Positions 39,346 through 49,400 of a DNA stretch of 64,000 nt are shown piece by piece. The notes under the pieces are model-generated. The model was given only the letters and a program-made list of their open reading frames with translations, had not been told where the DNA came from and made no database searches. Position 1 is the first letter of the stretch. Every line of letters begins with the position of its first letter. The translations under genes were made by a program, and so were the position numbers. The stretch comes from Andalucia godoyi. Taxonomy: Eukaryota; Discoba; Jakobea; Jakobida; Andaluciidae. The stretch lies in the NCBI GenBank assembly GCA_009859145.1, contig VRVR01000055.1:17534-81533 (forward strand), written 5' to 3'.

Positions 39346-40575
39346 TTACTCGTTTTCATCCGTTCCAACATCCTCTTCAGCATCATTAATGGCGGTATTA
39401 CCTCTGATTCGATCTGACGGGCCCGGTCTCGTGTCGTGGAGCGATGCAATAGGAAGCTGCTCCTCTCCTTCATCATGAACAGCGTCAGACACAACTTCGT
39501 CTGCTTCTACTCCCGCTTCCACACCCTCTGTCAAGACCCCGGACCGATGCTCAAGACCCCATTCTTTGAATTGCGAGATTGCAGCTTTTTCTTCGTCGTC
39601 GCCTGCGTGAACTTGGTCGAGAAGTCGCCGTGACGATATTGGCTGTCGAGACAAACATTCCTCAAAAAAAGACAATGCACGACCCCATGCCGCCTGCACT
39701 TGGTCGGTAGTGATCTTGAAGAAAGACTCGCATATAAGATAGACAATGTTTTCCTTGGAATGTGGGATGATGGTCGTCAGCAGTCTGGAAAAGTGGTATT
39801 TCCAGATGCTGAAGACTTCCTCGCAAGGATCCAAGAAGGGTGAGTACGGAGGCAAGTGACTCAGCTCCACCTCTTGCGGAATCACAGACTGCACAACATG
39901 CGATTTGCGAATTGAACAGCTGTCCAGAATAATCAGCTGCCGAGTTCCATCTTTCCGAGGAAATGCATTCTTGCTGGAAAGTTCCTCGAACATATTCTGA
40001 AGGAAACCCGCATACGTCTTTCCATTCACATTTCCGGCAAAGCACTCAAAATACACGATCCTTGTCCGATTCATTGCGGCAATTGTGGTAATGACAGGAA
40101 GGAAAACCTTTCCAGCTGGGATAACCGGTCTGCAGCCTTGGAGGCTGATGCCCTTGCGCGGTAGCGCATCGTAACTGAAATGTGTTTCGTGTATGAAGAT
40201 CGCTTCGTTATAATCCCGACTTTTCTCGGCTGACATTAAAGCAGCGTACTCGAATCGTGCCTCGATGTTCTTCTCCGAGTTCCGGCTCCCGGGAACCGGA
40301 TAAAAGTCTGCGGTCCGCAATCCGAGGTAGTCATGCACCCACTGCTCCAGAGTTTGTGCGCTCGAGACCGGGTCAAGTCGTAGGAGTTCGGGAAACTGCT
40401 TTTGCATCATAGTCACCAAGTCGACATATGAAAGTGTGTTGTCCATTGCTATCTGACGAGAAGCCCAAAGAAGATGATCATCGGAAAACATTCGAGTCCG
40501 GCGGGACTTTGGGTTTGTAGAACCGTGCCCGGCTGGTTCAAGCGGATTTTCTCCCCGTTGCTGTCGCTTCCGCAT
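39346..40575 (-). CDS. Tc1/IS630-like transposase ORF, uninterrupted but probably inactive
   Basis: 409 residues from the first ATG. Homologous along its length to the dead copy at 1546-3431. DDE_3-type core: IFIHETHF at 126-133, LIILDSCSIRKSH (D218), HLPPYSPFLDPCEEVFSIWK (E252/E253). The first catalytic position is His129 where the other copy and the family have Asp (ADES), and the second motif is altered (DSCSIRK against DNSPIHK), so catalysis is doubtful. In-frame sequence upstream of the ATG (to about 40740) continues the HTH region (IKELASVLQYKESTLR), ending at a TAG without an ATG, so the true N-terminus is lost or frameshifted. Terminal repeats were not found. Confidence 0.75.
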   Translation of the reverse strand: MRKRQQRGENPLEPAGHGSTNPKSRRTRMFSDDHLLWASRQIAMDNTLSYVDLVTMMQKQFPELLRLDPVSSAQTLEQWVHDYLGLRTADFYPVPGSRNSEKNIEARFEYAALMSAEKSRDYNEAIFIHETHFSYDALPRKGISLQGCRPVIPAGKVFLPVITTIAAMNRTRIVYFECFAGNVNGKTYAGFLQNMFEELSSKNAFPRKDGTRQLIILDSCSIRKSHVVQSVIPQEVELSHLPPYSPFLDPCEEVFSIWKYHFSRLLTTIIPHSKENIVYLICESFFKITTDQVQAAWGRALSFFEECLSRQPISSRRLLDQVHAGDDEEKAAISQFKEWGLEHRSGVLTEGVEAGVEADEVVSDAVHDEGEEQLPIASLHDTRPGPSDRIRGNTAINDAEEDVGTDENE

Positions 40576-40916
40576 TGCGTAGTCGTTGCTCCGAAGGGTT
40601 GATTCCTTGTACTGCAGGACACTTGCAAGCTCTTTGATATTGGCGTTTCCGAGGATCAGATTAGTAGCTGCACTCTGAAGATTTGAACTTCCGAGTTCCG
40701 ACTTTCGAGCCTTTTTGCTTTTCAGAAGAAAGAAGGAATTCTAAAAATAGCTCTTCCTCAAAATTGAATTCAGAAATTCCTGTCATTTCCAGTCTTTGAG
40801 GGTTCCTTTTGTTTCCCGCCATCCGTTTTCATTCTCTTTCTGTTCTTTTGGCTGGATTCCTTCATTGATTCTGCTGTTGCTTGCTTTCTTCATCTCTGAT
40901 TGATTTTCGTGGCCTG

Positions 40917-41280
40917 ATGGTGGTGCACGTTGTGAAAGCTGCCATTCCAGGGCGGCTGCGCAACCCCGATCTGCACCACATCATTCTGGACTGGGTGCAC
41001 CTCTAATCGCCGGCGCGTGGGCCGCGATGAGCATGCGTCAGTGCTGGCTCAGGCGGCCGCAGTGCTTGTGCAGGAGTCTACCGGGTATTCCTAGTGCAAG
41101 CGAGTGTCCAGTCCCGCGTAGGCACACACTCACTGTTTGTGAAGGCTGCGGAGGTTGAGGACGGAAAATGTCTGCTAAGGGGACATTTCGTGAGCGTTTC
41201 CCAGATTCTTTGCTTTTATAAAAATGGGGGGTGCGCCCTAAACAGCACCAGCAGAATCGTAGTCGCCCTTCGATGTTGAG
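40917..41280 (+). other. GC-rich stretch with broken small ORF
   Basis: After a pyrimidine-rich leader (40800-40910) like those of real genes here, an ATG opens 29 codons (40917-41006; VKAAIPGRLRNPDLHHIILD) ending in TAA. A second frame continues in protein-like fashion (RVGRDEHASVLAQAAAVLVQ) to a TAG near 41093, then a third to 41279. The stretch is visibly richer in G+C than its surroundings. Likely the remains of a gene, perhaps of foreign or mobile origin; not identified. Confidence 0.35.
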
Positions 41281-41669
41281 CGTGATGCACAACCCGATCC
41301 ATCAGGGGGAAATACGAGTAAAAGACAAAAGCAGAACGATGGAAAGGGAAAAAGTGACGGGGGAAAATTGAGAAAGAAGCAAAACAAACAAATCTTAACT
41401 GTTGTGGGCCTCAAGAACAACGTCTCGCTGACATCAAAAGTGGCTCAGGAATTCAAGTTTGCTGATACGAAACTTTAAAATAGAAGCGCAAACTTCCCCA
41501 GAGTCTCCTTCCAATTCTGCGAGGCCGAAGAGTCGAGGATGTTTTGCCCTCGATTCATCGTATCGTTTCATTTTTTAGATTTTGACGACCTGGAAGTGCT
41601 TGTTGGGAAACCAGATCTTGCAATCTGAATTACGTACTTCTACCGAGAAGATTTGAATATCACAAAAGA

Positions 41670-43694
41670 ATGGCGGTGTCGGATGTACAACTCCGATCAT
41701 CCGTCTCTGTTGAGTGGCAGAACCTCGCATTTTCATTTGGAACAAAGAAGATCTTTTCGAATGTCGATGGATGTGCACATGTTGGAGAACTCACATGTAT
41801 TCTTGGAGGGTCAGGAGTTGGAAAAACAACACTCTTGAATATGCTTGCGGATCGTGTTCCGGCCGACAAGAGAGTGGTTACGTCCGGAACGATTGTATTT
41901 GGAGGAAAAGAACGACGTCAGATATCCGACTCTGAATTCCGCAGGTTATCTGGCTATGTCATGCAACAAGACTGGCTACTGGAGACTCTGACTTGTCGAG
42001 AAAACTTGCAATTCGCGGGACTGCTAAGACTTCCCAGCCAAATGACGAAAGCAGAAATGCTCGCAAAGATCACAGACATCGAAAACCAATTGGTTCTCGG
42101 AGAGTGCGCAAATGTGATGACCATGAATTTGTCTGGCGGCCAGAGAAAGAGACTGTCGATCGGAATGGAGCTCATCACCGATCCATCCGTCCTGTTCCTG
42201 GACGAACCAACCAGCGGCCTGGATTCATATTCCGCACGCACGGTCATTCGACACCTGCGAGCCATGGCAGTCAGGTCCCAACGCACAATTCTGTGTACCA
42301 TACACCAACCGTCATCCGATGTCTTTGCGCTTTTTGATCGTGTGCTGGTTTTGGGAAAGGGTGGAGTGGTCTACTGCGGCTCTCGATCCATGATCACCCA
42401 ATACTTTGCAGATATAGGATTTCCCTTGCCGGCGTTCCTGAACCCAGCCGATGTTTGCCTAACTATTGTTCAGTCGCTCCATACTTTATCGTCTCCCAGT
42501 CCTGCAAGTTCAGAACCCGCAGATATCGTAGAAGGCGGTTCCGAAACGGAAGGACACCATGAAGTTGTGCAGCTTCCCGCAAACCCCCACGAGGCCGGGT
42601 CGGCTGCAGATGTCGCCATGGATGAAATTGATCTTTTGATACGAGACAAGCAGCATCTTGATTTTGTCGCCACGTTCGCCAAATGGTCCACCGCCCATGC
42701 TTGCACCGCTACACCAGTGATGCACAATGCACGTCCCTCGACAATAGACACTGTTCTAGAAACTGCCATTGCCGAGGATGGTCAGCGTGAATCTGTTGTC
42801 CAGAGGAATACCACTGACAAGGAAGGAACGCACGCTTCTCGTGAACTGGGCCTGATTGCACAGACCGTACTACTGGTGAAACGAAACATGCTGTCGTCCT
42901 CTCGCAATCGGTTTGTGATGAGCTTGCGACTTGCACAGACGCTGTTTCTGTCGATGATTGTGGGTCTGATCTTCCTCCAACTCGATACGGATCAGAAAGG
43001 AGTGCAGAACCGTGAAGGTGCATTGTTTCTCTCCGCAACCGCCATGATCATGAGCGGTATCACAAGCTGTCTCTTTGTTTTCCCTCGTGAAAAGCGTGTC
43101 TTTCTGCGCGAGTATACGTCTGGAAGCTACTCTTCTCTGTCTTTTTTCTTTTCCAAAGCGATCACCGATTTGCCTTTTCAAATTATATTCCCTTGTTTGT
43201 ACGGCGTGATTGTGTACTGGATGGTTGGTTTCCAGGACACCGCGTCCAAATTTTTTACATTTCTCGGTGGGGTTATTCTGCTGTCAAATGTAGGCTCCTC
43301 CGTTGGTTTCCTGCTTGCAGTCAGCGCTCCAGATCCGGATGCAGCGATCTCGCTTCTTCCTTTCGTCATGATTTCTGCAATGGTATTCGGAGGTCTCTTC
43401 ATCAACACCAGCAGTGTTCCCGTCTATTTCTTACCCTTTCAAATGATCAGCTACATCAAATGGGGCTTTGAGGGTCTGTCCATCAACGAGTTTGAGGGTC
43501 TTTCGCTCCACTGCAAATCCTCACAAGTTGTCAATGGGCAGTTCTGTCCGGTAACCAGCGGTAAGCAAGTCCTCGACAGTCTCGCCTTTGACAGTTCGAC
43601 AGTCGCACTGGCATTTGGAATTCTTTTGGCCGAATTTTTTGTTTTCCGCTTGTTGTCCTTCCTTGTTCTTTCCATTATTGTCAAGAAGCAGTAA
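41670..43694 (+). CDS. ABCG-type half-transporter
   Basis: 674 residues from a true ATG. ATPase domain first: Walker A GGSGVGKTT (46-54), signature LSGGQ (154-158), Walker B VLFLDE (174-179) with canonical DEPTSGLDS, H-loop H212 (CTIHQPSS). A ~150-residue acidic linker follows, then an ABC2-type membrane domain (about 420-670) with roughly six spans and the FLREYTSGSYSSLSFFF segment typical of the family. It should work as a homo- or heterodimer exporting lipids or small hydrophobic compounds, possibly with the 32481-34517 half-transporter, though sequence similarity between them is only family-level. Confidence 0.92.
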   Translation: MAVSDVQLRSSVSVEWQNLAFSFGTKKIFSNVDGCAHVGELTCILGGSGVGKTTLLNMLADRVPADKRVVTSGTIVFGGKERRQISDSEFRRLSGYVMQQDWLLETLTCRENLQFAGLLRLPSQMTKAEMLAKITDIENQLVLGECANVMTMNLSGGQRKRLSIGMELITDPSVLFLDEPTSGLDSYSARTVIRHLRAMAVRSQRTILCTIHQPSSDVFALFDRVLVLGKGGVVYCGSRSMITQYFADIGFPLPAFLNPADVCLTIVQSLHTLSSPSPASSEPADIVEGGSETEGHHEVVQLPANPHEAGSAADVAMDEIDLLIRDKQHLDFVATFAKWSTAHACTATPVMHNARPSTIDTVLETAIAEDGQRESVVQRNTTDKEGTHASRELGLIAQTVLLVKRNMLSSSRNRFVMSLRLAQTLFLSMIVGLIFLQLDTDQKGVQNREGALFLSATAMIMSGITSCLFVFPREKRVFLREYTSGSYSSLSFFFSKAITDLPFQIIFPCLYGVIVYWMVGFQDTASKFFTFLGGVILLSNVGSSVGFLLAVSAPDPDAAISLLPFVMISAMVFGGLFINTSSVPVYFLPFQMISYIKWGFEGLSINEFEGLSLHCKSSQVVNGQFCPVTSGKQVLDSLAFDSSTVALAFGILLAEFFVFRLLSFLVLSIIVKKQ

Positions 43695-44004
43695 GCCAAA
43701 CGCCCGCCTTCGAACGTTCAGCCCCTAGGAAGCAAACACTCTAATGAAAGGTTGTGACGTGTGAGTTTGTTGGGAAACTACAATTTTCTTCGCCTTTTTG
43801 ATGCCGATCCTGGGAATGACCCATTGACACATACACATTCGAATTTCCTTCCAAAATCGTCCTGTCAAAATGTTGAAATATACCCTAGAACAGAGAGAGA
43901 GGGTTTGTAGATTAACGAAGATGGAGATGACATGGCCAAAGTAGACAAAATATTGAAAGTCAATCCGAAGACTGCGTCTGCATGGATTCAAAAGTACCAG
44001 CGCG
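43695..44004. other. intergenic, no gene recognised
   Basis: A minus-strand ATG-started frame (43725-43991, 88 codons) has hydrophobic and basic stretches but no recognised domain and partly overlaps the pseudogene flank; not called. Confidence 0.35.
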
Positions 44005-45326
44005 CTGTTTGGATTGATTTAACTTGTGCACTTGCTGTTTTGCTCCGAACGCATTGCCAGGCGATTGGCCACGTATATTGAAGCGTGTCTTGTGGGAGAG
44101 CTCAAAGGATCTGGTGGCGAGCATGCCGACGCGAAGTTGGAGAAGGCTATTCGGCAAGTGTACCAACGCTTTGCACACATGGTCGAAGAGTGCGGGATAC
44201 GCGGACGCTCGTACTGGGGATTTGTGTGCAACCGCACGTCGATCGTCTTCCTGCATCTGCGCATTCTGCAGACTCGCAAAGGGTGGGACTATGACTTTTT
44301 CGAAACTAATCCTGTTGCATTGGACACCGAGGGTTTGTACGCGCTGTGCACGTTGTTGTCGTTTGACTCTCATGCATTGTGTTCCTGGGACGGAGAGGCT
44401 CCGCCCGTGGTGTCCGCTGCATCGTCTGCGATCATCGATTCGCTATCGATTGCACAACAGGTCCAGTTAGTTGGGATGTGGTCGAGATTGCGGTGGCTGT
44501 CGTGGATCAGACGACCTCGGTTGTCGTGAAATGCTTTCCGACGTCGAAACTCGCAGATATGGAGATGGAGAAAAGTGCACTGACAGAACTTGCTACAATC
44601 GACTGGAGCGGTCATAAGTACTGAGTGCCGTCCCTTCTGCTCGCCGAGCAGTCCGAGCGCGGTGGTGTTATCTGCACGACTCCCGTGGGCAGCCCTTTGC
44701 CACTTGCATCGTGCTTTTCCGAGCCTGCGATGCTTTATTGTTCCCGGCTTCTCCACCAGCTGATATCCATCGTGTCGAGCTGCCACGAGAAGGGCATCTA
44801 CCACATGGACATTTGTCCGTAGAACATCATCCTTCTGAGCGAGCCAGTCAATGAATTTCTGTTCCCAGTATGCTTGATTGATTGGGGCGGTGCTTCGTTT
44901 ATGCAAAAGCGAAATGACGAGTTTCACTACCATTCTGCCTTCTCGCCCGATTGGCTGGATTCAGTGACATCGTTGACAGATCTGTCCGATGGCGAGCGGT
45001 TGCAGGTCTGTTTGCAGCAGGCAATCTTGACTACCATGTACTTTGCATTTGGCGACGTGCTCTCGGGGCTGCCTCCAATGGCCTTTATTCTTGATAAGAA
45101 GAATCTGCAACAGGATTCGCACTCTCGCGTGCGGACCAAAACAGAGCTGTTTGAGATTCGAAGAGAAATCATCGCTCATCTGCCGGATCCCTCGCTTGAT
45201 ACACCAGTGCTGGCCGGCCGCGACTCTCTACGATTGCTTTTCCAGCAGCCGAGGGACGCGGCGCCGACGTTTTTTAAATTGGAAGAGCGAAGCACCGCAG
45301 GTTGTTTGCTTTTGAGCCGTGTGTGA
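44005..45326 (+). pseudogene. copy E, 5'-truncated nuclease-kinase pseudogene
   Basis: Family similarity, closest to copy F, starts abruptly at about 44005 inside the nuclease-like domain; coiled coil and N-terminal half are missing. Breaks: His in place of the catalytic Asp (VHLLFC against VDLLFC); a deletion of about 43 nt near 44477-44482 that shifts the frame; TGA at 44622-44624 in place of Trp; TAG at 44820-44822 in place of the Gln of C-P-Q-N. GELKG, YHMDIC and LIDWGG are otherwise preserved and the C-terminus runs to 45326, so the gene died rather recently. Confidence 0.85.
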
Positions 45327-45519
45327 GAGTCTTGCACGACCGTCCGCGGATAACTCAATCCGGACTTGAGCATTCGACAAACGCAACAGACCTTGAAATT
45401 TTTCTCGCATTTTGGCATTTCTGGTCAGCATATGTGTCGATCAAGTAGATGACTGAATTCAGTTAACGAATCGTACCCCCAGTTACTCTTCTGGAAGTTC
45501 GTAGGTTGCACCCTTTCAT

Positions 45520-45790
45520 TCAAATTAGTTCTTCCTTGTTATGCTGACATGGGTTGAAAAACCCCATCATGGTTTCTGGAATGAGACAGGTGTACATCAC
45601 AAGGAGAACCGAGGATAATGCTAGCGGAACAGTCAAGCATACGGTGTTCGGATGTTTGATTTGCCATCTCCCCCTCCAGCATCTGTCGGGGAAGCCGAAG
45701 AGCGAAGAATGGCAGTTACTGCAGACACGATGCGAAACATAAACAAGAAAATTGCCGGTCGGTGGCAATGACCCATCTGAGTCTCGAATT
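45520..45790 (-). pseudogene. relic of LRR-family C-terminal membrane region
   Basis: Two overlapping minus-strand frames show pieces of the TM region of the LRR genes. HCHRPAIFLFMFRIVSAVTAIL then DAGGGDGKS in one frame corresponds to CRRSAIFLF...SAVSAIL...DAGDGKS at 51334-55227. In the next frame, LALSSVLLVMYTCLIPE corresponds to AASSVLLVIYCLVVPG. The shift lies near 45640. No LRR part remains nearby. Confidence 0.65.
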
Positions 45791-46400
45791 GAAAGCTTTC
45801 AACGTGGACTTCCGCTTTTTCGCGCTTTTTTCTGACCATCTGACAGGCTTTCGGAATGCTCGTCCCGGATGGAACCATCGAAAACTCGAAAATTTTCTCC
45901 CCCTCTTATTGCCAACCCTGAATGATCGCAAATCAGATGTCATTCTGGAATCGTCTGTCGATCACATGCTCACATCGGAGCTCCGCTAGGTTGTTTGCTC
46001 GCATCTCCGGTCATCGTTTTCTGACAGCAATGGAGATGCAAGTTGGCATTTGACACTCGAGTCTCCAGGTTCCCAATGTGCTAGGACAAGTTTTTTGCAG
46101 TAGTCCGCCTGCATGAACAGAGCGGACATGTCTGGTTCCGATTATTACGAGCAGAAGCAGGGTATGTCACATCAGATACGGCTCGGAGAATGCTCGGATC
46201 TTTGCAGAATCCAATTTCGCCTTCATTTTTAGCGTTTGATCGAAAGCGAGAACTCCAGGCGGTTGGAGGCTTGTGCGAAATTGAATGGACAGCAAACATG
46301 AAACGGCACCCTTCTTGTCTTTCTTTGTGATTCTCTTTTTCTTCTTTCTTTCTTGTTATTGTTTCAAAAGTACAACAAATAACCAACCAAACAAACACGC
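45791..46400. other. intergenic, one small ORF
   Basis: An ATG-started 73-codon frame (45768-45989, +; FNVDFRFFALFSDHLTGF) overlaps the LRR relic on the opposite strand; no domain. The last ~100 bp before 46401 are T/C- and then A/C-rich and form the leader of the large receptor-like gene. Confidence 0.35.
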
Positions 46401-49400
46401 ATGCGAATCTTGATCTGGCTTTTGCTGTGCATTGGAATCAGAGTAGTTACGGCGGACTTCGGTTGGAATCCCCAGGGTCCCTTGGGCTTGCCCGGTGCTC
46501 CCCAGCGGCCATGGTCAATGGTTGTTGGTCCGGACAATGTGACGTATGTTGCGTTCTCTGACATGCTTCCTCCGTTCAATGGCAAACTCCACGTGATGAA
46601 GTTTGATGGATCCGATTGGGTTGACATAGGATCTGCACCTATGTCAAACTCCGGTGCGACTTTTACAAGCATGGCGATCAGCCCCGTTGACAACAAGATT
46701 TATGTTGCATTTCAGGATGGAGCATATCAAAGTCGTTTTTCTGTTGCTACGTTTAACGGGACTGGTTGGCAGTATGTGGGTCCTCCCGGAAGTCTTACTG
46801 CGAGTGGGGGTATAACAACGATTGGTGTCAACAAGGTGGGAGATATATATGCTCTCATCCTGGAGGCGGCCACTCCAGTGACACGACAACCATACGTGCG
46901 AAAGTTCAACGGAGCGACGTGGTCCATGCTCGGAACCTATCTTTATAATGACTCGACAGAGTACACGTCTCTGGCTTTCAACGCTGCCGGAAATCCGTAT
47001 GCTGCATTCACGGCTGGGACTTCCAGCGATGGGTATGTCTCTCGTTGGACAGGATCTGCGTGGGAGATACTCCCGGACAAATTTTCGGCTCACGTACAAG
47101 CTCTCCAGCTGCAGTTGGATGCTGCTGACTCTCCATATATCGCCTACAATCAGCCATTCTCAAATTATCCTGGAAATGGCTCATATGTGAAACGTTGGAA
47201 CGGCTCTGACTGGGATATTGTCGGTGGTTCATTTGCTCCTGGCCAAGTAGTGTTTCTTGCATTTGCCATCGACAAGCATGGAAATTTGTTTGTGGGCTAT
47301 CCGGATCAATCCTACAGCTTGTTGAATCGTCTCGCTGTTGTTGTCCAGCAGTGGAATGGTTCCGTTTGGTCTCTTGTTGGAGGTACGTATGCCTATCCGG
47401 AGTTCAACGTTGTCAACTGTGAAGTCTATTTGGGAACGCCTCTGAATGCGACCGTCGTGGTCGGATTTATCGATATGACGCCATCGTACGCTGTTCGTCC
47501 TGTTGTCATGCAGTACTCCAATATCACTTGGTGTGAACCGGGGTACTTTCGGCATTCCACCTACTACAACTGCAGCGTTTGCCCTGCAGGTACATTTTCC
47601 GTAGGAGGATCGGCGTACTGCACTCCTTGTCTTGCAGGGACGTATTCCAGTGAAGGCGCTTCTAATTGCACTGTTTGTGCTGCTGGTTCCTACAACAGTA
47701 ACCAGATGTCGGTGTCTTGCACGCTGTGCTTGGTAGGAAGATCTTCTCTACCCGGTTCAACATCGTGTACGAATTGCTTGTCAGGATACCATTCTCCTGT
47801 TGCAGGCACTCCGGCATGCCTGCCCTGCCCTTCCGGTTCTTTTGCATCGGCACCAGGCACAGTGAATTGCACCTTGTGTCCATCTGGAAAATATTCACAA
47901 AGCAATAGCTCGTCTACGTGTCAGAACTGCGTTGCAGGAACCTATAACCCCATCGTGGGAGCGAATTCTTCTTCGTCATGTCTTCCATGCGCTGCTGGCA
48001 GTTATTCGGCAGTTTCAGCATCCTCGACATGCATCGGGTGTCCAGCAGGAACTGCCAGCTTGAAGATTGCTGCAAATACCTCTTTAACTTGTGTTTCATG
48101 CGGTTCTGGTTCGTATGCAACCACCAATGGTTCAACTGTGTGCACTCTTTGCGATGCTGGTACTGCGAGTGCTGCAATTGGAGCGAACCGCTCCAACACA
48201 TGTCAACCTTGTATTCCTGGATCCTATGCTCCCTTCAACGGTTCTGCGACGTGCGCAATTTGCCCTCCTGGAACCTTCGTCAACGTTTCTTCTGCAACAT
48301 CTTGCAGTCCTTGTGCAGCTGGATACTATTCCTCAACAAACGGAACAGTGAATTGCGAGTCCTGCGTCGCTGGAACTTACAGCGCAGTCACTGGTGCCAA
48401 CTCTTCCAGCATTTGCACTCCATGTGCGCAAGGATCTTTCGCAAGCTTCAATGGATCCTCTGGCTGCATGTCGTGCCCACAGGGTACATTTGGAAACTCA
48501 ACTAGCTCAACAAGTGCATCTTCGTGCTATGCGTGCCCTGCGGGCTCCTTTTCAACGACGACCGGATCTTCTACTTGCACGCTATGTGCGAGTGGAACGT
48601 TTGGAAACACGACTGGTGGTACGTCAAATGCTTCATCCTGCTATACTTGCCCTAAAGGTTCGTATTCACCGGTCAGCGGCTCGACGTCATGCACGCTTTG
48701 TGCTACAGGAACGTACAACAATCGAACAGGAGCAACCAGCTCTGCAGCGTGCACACTGTGTCCGGGGGGTACGTTTGGAAACACAACAGGGGGCTCAAGC
48801 GTCCAATCGTGCCATGCATGTGCTCCTGGGTCGTTTAGCAGCAGTGCGGGAGCCACGAACGCATCCACGTGCGTCAAATGTCCCATTGGATCGTATTCGA
48901 CATCGAAAGGCTTGATGTCATGCACTTTGTGCAGCGCAGGGACTTCAAACAACGCAACGGGCTCGTCGAGTACTTCTGCATGCACGTCTTGTTCTGCTGG
49001 GAGCTATGCGACTGCTGCAGGGTCCGCTGCATGTACCCCCTGCTCCGCTGGAACGTACAATCCGAAAACCGGCTCGACAAACAATGCATCCTGTTTGCTT
49101 TGTCCCGCGGGCACCTTCAATCCGAGCAACGGCTCGACGAATGCAACATCGTGCATTCCATGCGCTGTGAATTCATTCTCGTCGTCGGCGGGCAGCGCTA
49201 CCTGCACAGCTTGCAGCACCGGACAGTGCGCGCCCGCTGTCGGATCGACGTCCTGCGGCGCTTGCACATGCGCTCCCGGCCAGTATCGCGTCAGCGCAAC
49301 AGCCTGTGCGCAGTGTCCTGCAGGCACATGGCAAAGCTTACCGGACCAGCAGTCCTGCTACTACTGTCCCTTTGGACAGACTTCATCAGTCGTCGGTGCG

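Noticed and set aside
43725-43991. 88-codon minus-strand ORF
   Set aside because: ATG-started but no recognisable domain, and its start lies by the copy E breakpoint.
48400-49350. Long minus- and plus-strand ORFs inside the cysteine-rich gene
   Set aside because: Shadows caused by the repeated, stop-poor cysteine-rich coding sequence.
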